From a bacterium (GTDB lineage: Bacteria > Patescibacteriota > Saccharimonadia > Saccharimonadales > Saccharimonadaceae), in assembly GCA_030428585.1 (NCBI GenBank), contig JAUIDL010000052.1:1-5058 (forward strand): 5,058 nucleotides of DNA. Direction: 5' to 3'. The notes under the pieces were generated by a model that was not told the origin of the DNA, did not search any database, and saw nothing but the letters and a program-made list of their open reading frames with translations. Positions within the stretch are counted from its first letter, which is position 1. Every line of letters begins with the position of its first letter. This document shows positions 1-5,000 of this stretch, in pieces. A program made the position numbers and the translations under genes.

Positions 1-702
1 CTAGAAGACCCAGACAGCCCGACACCAGATGATATCGATATACTGATTAGTAGGAACGCTTTTACTGACATTGATCTTGAATTGGCGCGCATTGTTCGCC
101 TGAACTTAGACTATGTTAACCAGCCGGGAGTTGATTCGAATACACTATTCAAAGCAGTGATTGCGTACGTCGATACCGTGGAGGCTTATCTATTGTCGCG
201 CACACAAACCTATGACGAAGATTTTAGTGATGATGCTGATTCGTTCCCACTGATGCAGGCTTTAGATAACGTAAGGTTTGATATAAGCAAGCAGCATAAA
301 GACGTATACGCTCGAGTGCTGCATCAGTACGAGCCAACGATTTTGGATATGTGTCGAGATGACGACGAAGCTCGAGATAATCTGTTAGGTTTATTCACTG
401 AATACCCAATAGAATTATTCGTCGAAATATTTAAGGTCGACCCTGAATCTAAATTTTTGGATGATGAGGCTATTCGTAATATAGCGATGAGTTTTCCTGA
501 CACGTTTCGCCAGGTTAAACTCTCAGACAATCAAAGGATGCGACTTTACAGTAGCCTCCTAAATGAAGAAGCATTAGACCAAGAAGATGCCGACGAATTC
601 GAGACCGCCTTGGATCAGTATTGCAAAAATACAGGATATGTTCCGGATAGTGACCAACAAGTTGAGCTAACTCGTATTCTGAAGAGGTTTAGGGAGCGGT
701 AA
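1..702 (+). CDS. Hypothetical acidic protein, 5' end cut by the window edge
   Basis: The reading frame is open from base 1 to a TAA at 700-702, giving 233 visible residues; the true start lies upstream. A TTG at 82 could serve as a start, but no Shine-Dalgarno sequence precedes it and the frame before it codes for similar acidic sequence, so I treat the gene as partial. I do not recognise the family. The protein is soluble-looking: no membrane segment, no signal peptide, about one residue in five Asp or Glu (for example the acidic runs DEDFSDDAD and EEALDQEDADEFE), only two cysteines, and a basic tail ending KRFRER. The pattern suggests a mostly helical protein. It sits where rpsH would be expected in a canonical spc operon, but the promoter beginning 4 bases after its stop indicates that it is not co-transcribed by necessity with rplF. 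Being a gene is well supported by length and by codon use like its neighbours; its function is unknown. Confidence 0.75.
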   Translation, partial: LEDPDSPTPDDIDILISRNAFTDIDLELARIVRLNLDYVNQPGVDSNTLFKAVIAYVDTVEAYLLSRTQTYDEDFSDDADSFPLMQALDNVRFDISKQHKDVYARVLHQYEPTILDMCRDDDEARDNLLGLFTEYPIELFVEIFKVDPESKFLDDEAIRNIAMSFPDTFRQVKLSDNQRMRLYSSLLNEEALDQEDADEFETALDQYCKNTGYVPDSDQQVELTRILKRFRER

Positions 703-705
703 TTC

Positions 706-734
706 TTGCTATTTCACCCCAGATATGCTAAGAT
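706..734 (+). promoter_or_regulatory. Sigma70-type promoter for the rplF-rplR-rpsE-rplO operon
   Basis: TTGCTA at 706-711 matches the -35 box at four of six positions. After a 17-base spacer comes TAAGAT at 729-734 as -10 box, preceded by TGC (extended -10). Start of transcription would be near 741. Two further GATAAT boxes at 732-737 and 741-746 could act as alternative -10 elements. The position directly after the upstream stop codon and just ahead of a folded leader supports the call. Confidence 0.6.
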
Positions 735-751
735 AATTCAGATAATAATTT

Positions 752-830
752 TGCGAGTGAAATCATCTGGATTTCGCGTGTGCAGCCCCTCACAGCTGTC
801 AGCACTGAACTCTTGTGCGGTTCACTCGTG
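752..830 (+). promoter_or_regulatory. Structured 5' leader of the rplF operon
   Basis: Bases 754-761 pair perfectly with 821-828 (CGAGTGAA with TTCACTCG), and two wobble pairs extend the stem to 752/830. The stem encloses 59 bases and ends two bases before the AAAGGA ribosome-binding site of rplF at 833-838. Inside, GTGC at 780-783 and GTGC at 815-818 compete for the same GCAC at 802-805, and TGTG 779-782 can also pair with CACA 791-794, so more than one inner fold is possible. Leaders of ribosomal-protein operons often bind one of the encoded proteins to repress translation. That role is an inference here; I cannot match it to a described L6, L18, S5 or L15 leader. Confidence 0.5.
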
Positions 831-844
831 GTAAAGGATAGATC

Positions 845-1378
845 ATGAGTCGAATCGGAAAACTACCAATTCAGATCCCTTCAGGCGTGACAATCACGGT
901 CGCTGATGATGCTATTACTGTTGCTGGCGCAAAAGGCCAGCTGGTAGTGCCTCATCTGTCAGACGTAACCGTTGCTGTCGAAGAAGGTAACATTACCGTC
1001 ACTCGTAAAGATGACGAACGCATTGCCAAGGCGCAGCACGGCTTGCAACGCGCCCTCCTCAACAACGCTGTTGATGGGGTCACAAAAGGTTTCGAAAAGA
1101 AGCTCGAAATTAACGGTGTTGGATTCCGCCTTAGTGGCGGTGGCCAAGAGATTGAAATGTCTCTCGGTTTCTCTCACCCAGTCAAATACAAAGCTCCGGA
1201 AGGCATTCAGCTGACTACTAACAAGATGGAAATTACCGTCAGTGGTATCGACAAGCAGTTGGTTGGCCAAGTTGCAGCTGACATCCGTAGCCTCAAGAAA
1301 CCTGAACCATACAAGGGTAAGGGTATTAAATACGCTGACGAGGTCATCCTCCGTAAGGCTGGAAAGGCAGGTAAGTAA
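845..1378 (+). CDS. rplF: 50S ribosomal protein L6 (uL6)
   Basis: Component of the large ribosomal subunit that sits near the factor-binding site, next to the sarcin-ricin loop and the L7/L12 stalk base. The 177-residue product equals the usual L6 length. It begins [15 protein letters not shown], the standard L6 N-terminus; the first domain covers roughly residues 1-80 and the second 85-177. The C-terminal segment [16 protein letters not shown] (about residues 150-165) is the L6 signature that contacts 23S rRNA. The ATG at 845 is chosen because AAAGGA at 833-838 lies 6 bases upstream. It is the first gene of a four-gene operon and follows a folded leader. rpsH, its usual upstream neighbour, is not present in the window. 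Identification is secure. Confidence 0.98.
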   Translation: MSRIGKLPIQIPSGVTITVADDAITVAGAKGQLVVPHLSDVTVAVEEGNITVTRKDDERIAKAQHGLQRALLNNAVDGVTKGFEKKLEINGVGFRLSGGGQEIEMSLGFSHPVKYKAPEGIQLTTNKMEITVSGIDKQLVGQVAADIRSLKKPEPYKGKGIKYADEVILRKAGKAGK

Positions 1379-1380
1379 TC

Positions 1381-1734
1381 ATGAGTAACCTGACAAACAA
1401 ACTATTGAACCGCACGCTACGTGCCGCTCGTGTTCGAGCAAAGATTACTGGTACTGCTGAGCGCCCTCGTTTGAGCGTGACTATCAGTAACAAGCACGTC
1501 AGTGCTCAGATCATCGACGATGTTGCTGGTAAGACGCTGGCTGCCGCTACCACTGTTGGTACCAAGCAAACCGGCTCATTGGCTGAACAAGCCGCAGTTG
1601 TCGGTACAGATATCGCCAAGAAGGCAAAGAAAGCAAAAGTAACGACCGTTGTGTTTGATCGTAACGGCCGACAATACGCCAAGCGACTGGCGGCCTTGGC
1701 CGACGCAGCGCGTAAGGAAGGACTGGAGTTCTAA
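1381..1734 (+). CDS. rplR: 50S ribosomal protein L18 (uL18)
   Basis: Large-subunit protein that binds 5S rRNA and helps dock it in the central protuberance together with L5. The 117-residue length is typical. Recognisable parts are the basic N-terminal tail, the core [20 protein letters not shown] (about residues 28-47), the GKTLAAATT strand, and the ending [20 protein letters not shown] followed by RKEGLEF, which is highly characteristic of L18. The start codon lies 2 bases after the rplF stop, with the purine-rich GGAAAGGCAGG at 1361-1371 inside the end of rplF acting as ribosome-binding site. The close spacing implies translational coupling. Nothing unusual was seen. Confidence 0.98.
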   Translation: MSNLTNKLLNRTLRAARVRAKITGTAERPRLSVTISNKHVSAQIIDDVAGKTLAAATTVGTKQTGSLAEQAAVVGTDIAKKAKKAKVTTVVFDRNGRQYAKRLAALADAARKEGLEF

Positions 1735-1735
1735 T

Positions 1736-2278
1736 ATGGCAGAAGCACAAACTCGCGCTCCTCGTCGCCGCGACAATCAGGCGCCTGGGGAGCCAAAACA
1801 ATTTGAAGAACTAGTAATTAACATCGACCGTGTTTCACGTGTGGTCAAAGGTGGACGTCGTTTCCGCTTTAAGGCCCTGGTTGTTGTCGGCGACCGTAAA
1901 ACCAAGGTTGGTGTCGGTGTTGCCAAGGGTGGAGACGTCCAAGTCGCCATCGCCAAAGCAACCGATGTCGCCAAAAAGAACATGATTACCATCCCAATCG
2001 TGAACGCAACCATTCCTCACGAAAACGAAGTGAAATACTCAGGTGCACGTGTACTATTGAAGCCAGCAGCCCCTGGTACCGGTATTATCGCCGGTGGTGT
2101 CGTCCGTTCGATTATTGGTGTCACTGGTATTCGCAACCTATTGTCGAAGTCTTTGAACTCGACGAACAAGGTAAACATCGCCTACGCCACCGTTGAAGCG
2201 CTTCGAAGCCTCGTGCCAAAAGAAGAGTGGATTACGACCGAAAAGCCAGCGAAAAAGGCGGCTAAGGAGGCGAAATAA
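1736..2278 (+). CDS. rpsE: 30S ribosomal protein S5 (uS5)
   Basis: Small-subunit protein involved in decoding accuracy and in the mRNA entry site near S3 and S4. The product has 180 residues against about 166 in E. coli; the surplus is an N-terminal basic/proline-rich extension of about 22 residues and a Lys/Ala-rich tail. The double-stranded-RNA-binding-like domain runs from FEELVINIDRVSRVVKGGRR (from residue 23) through the VVVGDRKTKVGVGVAKGGDV region. The C-terminal domain carries GARVLLKPAAPGTGIIAGG and SIIGVTGIRNLLSKS. A longer in-frame ATG exists at 1649 but lies inside rplR and would add non-homologous residues; the ATG at 1736 has GGAG at 1725-1728, 7 bases upstream, and starts 1 base after the rplR stop. 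Confidence 0.98.
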   Translation: MAEAQTRAPRRRDNQAPGEPKQFEELVINIDRVSRVVKGGRRFRFKALVVVGDRKTKVGVGVAKGGDVQVAIAKATDVAKKNMITIPIVNATIPHENEVKYSGARVLLKPAAPGTGIIAGGVVRSIIGVTGIRNLLSKSLNSTNKVNIAYATVEALRSLVPKEEWITTEKPAKKAAKEAK

Positions 2279-2757
2279 TGAAGTACAACGAATTAAACGT
2301 CACCGCCAACAAGAACAAAAAGCGAGTTGGTCGCGGTATCTCAGCTGGACAGGGTAAAACCGCCGGCCGCGGTACCAAAGGTCAGGGCGCACGTACCGGT
2401 AAAAAGCTTGGCGCAACCTTTATGGGTGGCCAACGAACACTGGTTCGTGCTGTGCCAAAGGCTCGTGGATTCAAGAGCATCCGCACCCCAGCGCAGGTTG
2501 TCTACCTTGATCACTTGAATGCGTTCAAGGGTAAAACCGTCGACAACTTTACGCTGTTTGAAGCTGGCTACATTGCGACACCATTTCACACTGTCAAGGT
2601 GATTACCCGCGGTGAACTCAGCGAAAAGGTCAACCTACACGTCGCCAAAGCTAGTGAATCAGCCGTCGCGGCTATTGAAAAAGCTGGTGGAGCGTTCGTA
2701 AAGACTCCAGTACCTTTGCCAAAGAGCACGAAAGAAGCTGAAGCAAGCGACAAATAA
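2278..2757 (+). CDS. rplO: 50S ribosomal protein L15 (uL15)
   Basis: Large-subunit assembly protein whose extended N-terminal tail threads into 23S rRNA. The 159-residue product is slightly longer than E. coli L15 (144). The glycine/lysine-rich N-terminal region KKRVGRGISAGQGKTAGRG followed by TKGQGARTGKK (about residues 14-44) and the FMGGQRTLVRAVPKARGF segment are diagnostic; the C-terminal domain includes HVAKASESAVAAIEKAGGAF. The start overlaps the rpsE stop by one base (TAATG), and a perfect AAGGAGG at 2264-2270 lies 7 bases upstream. In most bacteria rpmD (L30) stands between rpsE and rplO; here there is no room for it. The gene ends the operon, since a strong terminator follows within 50 bases. 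Confidence 0.98.
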   Translation: MKYNELNVTANKNKKRVGRGISAGQGKTAGRGTKGQGARTGKKLGATFMGGQRTLVRAVPKARGFKSIRTPAQVVYLDHLNAFKGKTVDNFTLFEAGYIATPFHTVKVITRGELSEKVNLHVAKASESAVAAIEKAGGAFVKTPVPLPKSTKEAEASDK

Positions 2758-2773
2758 GAGATCCTACCTCTTC

Positions 2774-2804
2774 AAAATACCTCCATACTTTGGGGGTATT
2801 TTTT
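2774..2804 (+). terminator. Intrinsic terminator of the ribosomal-protein operon
   Basis: Bases 2774-2784 pair with 2792-2802 over 11 base pairs with one T-G wobble, enclosing a 7-base loop, and the 3' arm runs into six T residues (2799-2804). It lies 16 bases past the rplO stop. The A-run on the 5' arm means it could also work weakly in the other direction, but no minus-strand gene is present. Confidence 0.9.
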
Positions 2805-2812
2805 GTCATGTA

Positions 2813-2841
2813 TTGCATTTATTTAAAAAATGTGATATAAT
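2813..2841 (+). promoter_or_regulatory. Strong extended -10 promoter for the structured RNA
   Basis: TTGCAT at 2813-2818, a 17-base spacer, and a perfect TATAAT at 2836-2841 preceded by TGA (extended -10). Predicted start is near 2848. It begins 8 bases after the upstream terminator, so the downstream RNA is an independent transcription unit. This is the best-matching promoter in the window. Confidence 0.85.
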
Positions 2842-2847
2842 GAAAAT

Positions 2848-3335
2848 ATAACATGAGCGACCCGAATGGCTGCAGGTCTGAAGACCGCGGAAAGCCGAAA
2901 AGGTCTGGGTGTTCTCTGATAGAACGCACACTTGAAGAGAACAGGGAAAAATCGACCGACTGTGTTGTGCCAACTTCGCAGCAGGTCTCCTGGTCCGTTC
3001 GCGGATCAGATGAGGTAGACGAGTAGATAATCGCGCTATTCTGGCGCGTTGTCAATCAATAAGCCGATAGGGTAGACGGGCTTTTCGACGGTGAGGCAAC
3101 CGGCCGAAGTGCGAAGTCCTGAACCCTACTACCAATCAACGGTAGACTCGTCCGCGCCTTCGGCGCACCCTCCCACGCCGAGGGAGGCGCTCAGCTTTCG
3201 ATAACTTCGTGTCGTCGATCTCGCTTCGAGCCCTCCCTCGGTACCCAAAAAATGTTACTGCGATTCGTCGCAGGTAAGGTTCACGGCGCAAGCCGCAGAC
3301 CTTAAACCCCTCGGCTATGCCGGGGGGTCTTTTCC
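2848..3335 (+). ncRNA. Structured non-coding RNA, about 490 nt, not identified
   Basis: Bounded by a near-consensus promoter and a strong terminator, with no ribosome-binding site and no convincing reading frame. Local hairpins, in order: 2870-2890 (8 bp, one bulged A, TGAA loop); 2911-2917/2936-2942 (GTTCTCT with AGAGAAC); 2990-2997/3002-3009 (8 bp, TTCG loop); 3026-3053 (10 bp, one bulge); 3061-3065/3079-3083; 3089-3102; CTACC/GGTAG at about 3129/3141; 3154-3166 (GCGCC/GGCGC); 3178-3192/3228-3241 (14 bp, one bulge); 3258-3273 (6 bp, TTCG loop); 3276-3303 with a GCAA tetraloop. AAGGTCTG at 2900-2907 is complementary to CAGACCTT at 3296-3303, which would close the molecule end to end. Size and layout suit a housekeeping RNA such as RNase P RNA: GGAAAG after a 5' hairpin (2889), ACAGGGAAAA then GACCG (2941-2958), and GTGCGAAGTCC (3109-3119) recall conserved regions I, II and IV. 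However, the canonical region V sequence and a convincing P4 helix are not found. It does not look like tmRNA (no alanyl acceptor or tag frame) or SRP RNA. RNA gene: likely; identity: open. Confidence 0.7.
3178..3241 (+). repeat. Long inverted repeat (14-bp stem) inside the RNA gene
   Basis: CCGAGGGAGG at 3178-3187 pairs perfectly with CCTCCCTCGG at 3232-3241; after one bulged C (3188), GCTC 3189-3192 pairs with GAGC 3228-3231. A wobble 3177/3242 can extend it. A second CCTCCC at 3169-3174 can pair with the same GGGAGG (3182-3187) across a 7-base loop, so two folds compete for the arm. Confidence 0.8.
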
Positions 3336-3340
3336 TTTTT
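3306..3340 (+). terminator. Intrinsic terminator of the structured RNA
   Basis: Bases 3306-3315 pair with 3319-3328 over 10 base pairs (one T-G wobble) around a TAT loop, followed by a T-rich tract to 3340. It separates the RNA gene from secY. The T tract also covers the position expected for the secY -35 box. Confidence 0.9.
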
Positions 3341-3359
3341 AGGGATAACCGTGTATAAT
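3331..3359 (+). promoter_or_regulatory. Probable secY promoter
   Basis: A perfect TATAAT stands at 3354-3359. The -35 position (about 3331-3336, TTTCCT) matches the consensus at only three of six bases and lies in the terminator T tract. Transcription would start near 3366, giving a leader of about 40 bases before the start codon at 3406. The terminator just upstream makes a separate secY promoter necessary unless readthrough is substantial. Confidence 0.55.
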
Positions 3360-3405
3360 GATACCTAATCGTTTTATTAATCCAAGGGTAGACAGAAACA
3401 GACTG

Positions 3406-4821
3406 ATGAACTGGAAAACAATCTTTCGTTCGCTTAAAAACCGTGACATGCAAAAGCGCCTGCTTATTGTATTGGGAATCATTGTCGTATATCGATTCTT
3501 GTCGGTTGTGCCGGTTCCATTAGCAGATCCGACTGCGCTGCGTGAAGTTATTAACAGTGTCGTTAGCAGTACTGATTTTGGTGGCTTTATCAACCTGCTC
3601 TCTGGTGGAGCGTTAGCGAGCTTCTCAATTGTCCTGGTAGGTCTGACTCCTTTCATTACCGCGTCGATTATTTCTCAACTGCTCACCAAGGCTATTCCAC
3701 GCCTTGAAGAACTGAACAAAGACGGCGAGAGTGGTCGTCGCAAGATTAATCAGTGGACGCGTATTATCTCTGTACCGCTGGCGGTGATACAATCAATTGT
3801 CTTTATTTATATCCTTCGTCAAACAGTCTTGGCGGGGAATACCACCGCCTTGACCGATCCGACCGTTCTCGAATGGATTGTCGCCGTTGGTTCAATGACC
3901 GCTGGTTCAATCCTACTGATGTGGCTGGGTGAGCTCGCGACAGAGCAAGGGGTTGGACAGGGTATTAGCCTTTTGATCTTTGCCGGTATTATTAGTCAGT
4001 TGCCGCAAATTCTTTCGACCATCGGACAGTCTCTGGTTGACACGTCAACGACTGGCGGTCTGAATGTCTTCGGCTGGTTTGAAATACCGATAAATCCGTT
4101 AGCCTTTTGGATAACGTTAGCCATAACGATAGCCTCCTTAGCGTTGCTGTATTTGCTGGTGAAGGTCAACGAAGCCCAGCGGGTCATTACTATCAACTAC
4201 GCCAAACGTGTCCAAGGGAACAGTAACTATGGTGGTGTGCGCAGTATCCTGCCAATCAAGATGATTGCGGCCGGAGTGATCCCCGTCATCTTCGCTGTTG
4301 CGTTCCTATCACTGCCGGCGTTTATTGGGCAAGCCCTTCAGGCAACTGGTAACCCTGATTTTGCAACCGTCGCCTCGAATCTGATTCTGTGGTTCCAGAC
4401 ACCAAATCCTGGTGAGTTTACTGGCGAAACCTGGCAGGCGTTTATCTACCCAGCCGTCTATTTCTTCTTGGTCATCCTGTTTACGTATTTCTACACCGGT
4501 ATTGTCTTTAACGCGTCTGAGATTTCAGAGAACTTGCAAAAACAAGGTGGCTTCATCGAAGGTGTTCGCCCGGGTGCTCAGACCGAACAATACCTGAGCC
4601 GCACCGTCAACCGCCTGATTTTGTTCGGATCGCTCGTGCTCGGCTTCATTGCAGTTACGCCGTTTATCGCAGAGTACCTGTTGTATCAAATCGCTGGTGT
4701 CACCGGAACGAACCTATCAATCGGTGGAACTGGGTTGCTGATTGTCGTCTCGGTTGCGCTTGAATCACTTCGTCAGATCAACTCACGCGCGTTGATGGTG
4801 ACCTATGATGATTACCAATAG
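3406..4821 (+). CDS. secY: Protein translocase subunit SecY
   Basis: Central pore subunit of the SecYEG channel in the cytoplasmic membrane, which passes unfolded preproteins outward with SecA and inserts membrane proteins with ribosome/SRP. The 471-residue product resembles other bacterial SecY proteins (443 in E. coli) and shows about ten hydrophobic segments, the first at residues 19-38. Family motifs are GLTPFITASIISQLL near residues 83-97 (TM2), GELATEQGVGQGISLL from 175 (TM4 region), the cytoplasmic loop KRVQGNSNYGGVRSILPIK (C4/C5, SecA and ribosome contact), GGFIEGVRPGAQTEQYL from 381 (C5/C6 loop), and the tail ESLRQINSRALMVTYD. A longer in-frame ATG at 3358 overlaps the last bases of the TATAAT box and would precede the predicted transcript start; starting at 3406 gives MNWKTIFRSLKNRDMQKR, a typical SecY N-terminus. 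Neither start has a good Shine-Dalgarno sequence. secY usually follows rplO directly; here 648 bases with two terminators and an RNA gene intervene. Confidence 0.97.
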   Translation: MNWKTIFRSLKNRDMQKRLLIVLGIIVVYRFLSVVPVPLADPTALREVINSVVSSTDFGGFINLLSGGALASFSIVLVGLTPFITASIISQLLTKAIPRLEELNKDGESGRRKINQWTRIISVPLAVIQSIVFIYILRQTVLAGNTTALTDPTVLEWIVAVGSMTAGSILLMWLGELATEQGVGQGISLLIFAGIISQLPQILSTIGQSLVDTSTTGGLNVFGWFEIPINPLAFWITLAITIASLALLYLLVKVNEAQRVITINYAKRVQGNSNYGGVRSILPIKMIAAGVIPVIFAVAFLSLPAFIGQALQATGNPDFATVASNLILWFQTPNPGEFTGETWQAFIYPAVYFFLVILFTYFYTGIVFNASEISENLQKQGGFIEGVRPGAQTEQYLSRTVNRLILFGSLVLGFIAVTPFIAEYLLYQIAGVTGTNLSIGGTGLLIVVSVALESLRQINSRALMVTYDDYQ

Positions 4822-4901
4822 CTTCAGCTGTTGGTAATCATACGTGCGCGGCTTGTCCCGGTATGATTACCAGTAGGCGAAGCGTACGGTCATACTCATA
4901 C
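4808..4901 (+). repeat. Competing inverted repeats across the secY stop codon
   Basis: Segment A (4808-4822, containing the TAG stop) pairs with segment B (4827-4841) over 15 base pairs with one wobble and a TTCA loop. Segment B (4828-4843) can instead pair with segment C (4861-4876) over 16 base pairs with two wobbles and a 17-base loop. A and C are direct repeats: TGATTACCAATAG at 4809-4821 and TGATTACCAGTAG at 4864-4876. A tandem TCATAC at 4890-4901 can pair with GTATGA at 4861-4866, giving C a further partner. No T-run follows any of these stems, so they are not standard terminators. Possible roles are mRNA 3'-end protection, processing, or a factor-dependent end; all are inference. Confidence 0.8.
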
Positions 4902-4935
4902 TTTATGCAGAGTCTATCGCGTGGCCTAGCTATTC

Positions 4936-4949
4936 TGTTGAGTCCAACA
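4936..4949 (+). other. Small hairpin between secY and the next promoter
   Basis: TGTTG at 4936-4940 pairs with CAACA at 4945-4949 around an AGTC loop. With only five base pairs and no T-run it is not a terminator. I saw no other feature between 4902 and 4964. Confidence 0.3.
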
Positions 4950-4964
4950 CAACTTTCGAGTGAT

Positions 4965-4994
4965 CTACTGAAATCGTTATTTTGATGGTATAAT
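4965..4994 (+). promoter_or_regulatory. Extended -10 promoter for the gene beyond the right edge
   Basis: TATAAT at 4989-4994 is preceded by TGG, forming an extended -10 box. No good -35 box is present (CTACTG at 4965-4970 is weak), which is common for extended -10 promoters. Transcription would start near 5001. Confidence 0.65.
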
Positions 4995-5000
4995 ATTATT

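Larger units (their letters stand above)
3014..3393 (+). repeat. Four copies of the heptamer GGTAGAC
   Basis: GGTAGAC occurs at 3014-3020, 3071-3077, 3141-3147 and 3387-3393. The first three lie in the structured RNA: one single-stranded between hairpins, one in the loop of the 3061-3083 hairpin, one on the 3' side of a CTACC/GGTAG stem. The fourth is in the secY leader, 12 bases before the chosen start codon. Four hits of a 7-mer in 380 bases is far above chance expectation. Their role is unknown. Confidence 0.6.

Noticed and set aside
1649..1735. Longer in-frame start for rpsE
   Set aside because: It lies inside rplR and adds residues unlike S5; the ATG at 1736 has a proper ribosome-binding site and the usual S5 N-terminus.
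2943..2971. Cobalamin-riboswitch-like AACAGGGAA segment
   Set aside because: The later conserved segments of that riboswitch are missing, and the RNA ends in a terminator before a secY gene, which is not a usual target.
2853..3026. 57-codon open frame beginning 5 bases after the predicted RNA start (MSDPNGCRSED...)
   Set aside because: No ribosome-binding site, the composition (Cys/Ser/Arg rich, no domain) is unlike its neighbours, and it runs through several stable hairpins. A leaderless small gene cannot be excluded but is unlikely.
2819..3055. 78-codon minus-strand frame over the RNA gene
   Set aside because: No ribosome-binding site or recognisable product; it lies opposite a promoter and structured RNA, so it is probably a chance frame.
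2848..3335. tmRNA or signal recognition particle RNA as identity of the structured RNA
   Set aside because: No tRNA-like acceptor/T-arm or CCA end and no tag frame with a stop for tmRNA; no GGAAGCAGCC-type SRP domain IV core.
3136..3656. Two minus-strand frames of 105 codons opposite the RNA 3' half and secY start
   Set aside because: They overlap terminators, promoter and secY coding sequence, and have arginine-rich or low-information products typical of antisense frames.
4822..4900. Intrinsic terminator directly after secY
   Set aside because: The stems are long enough, but none is followed by a run of T residues.
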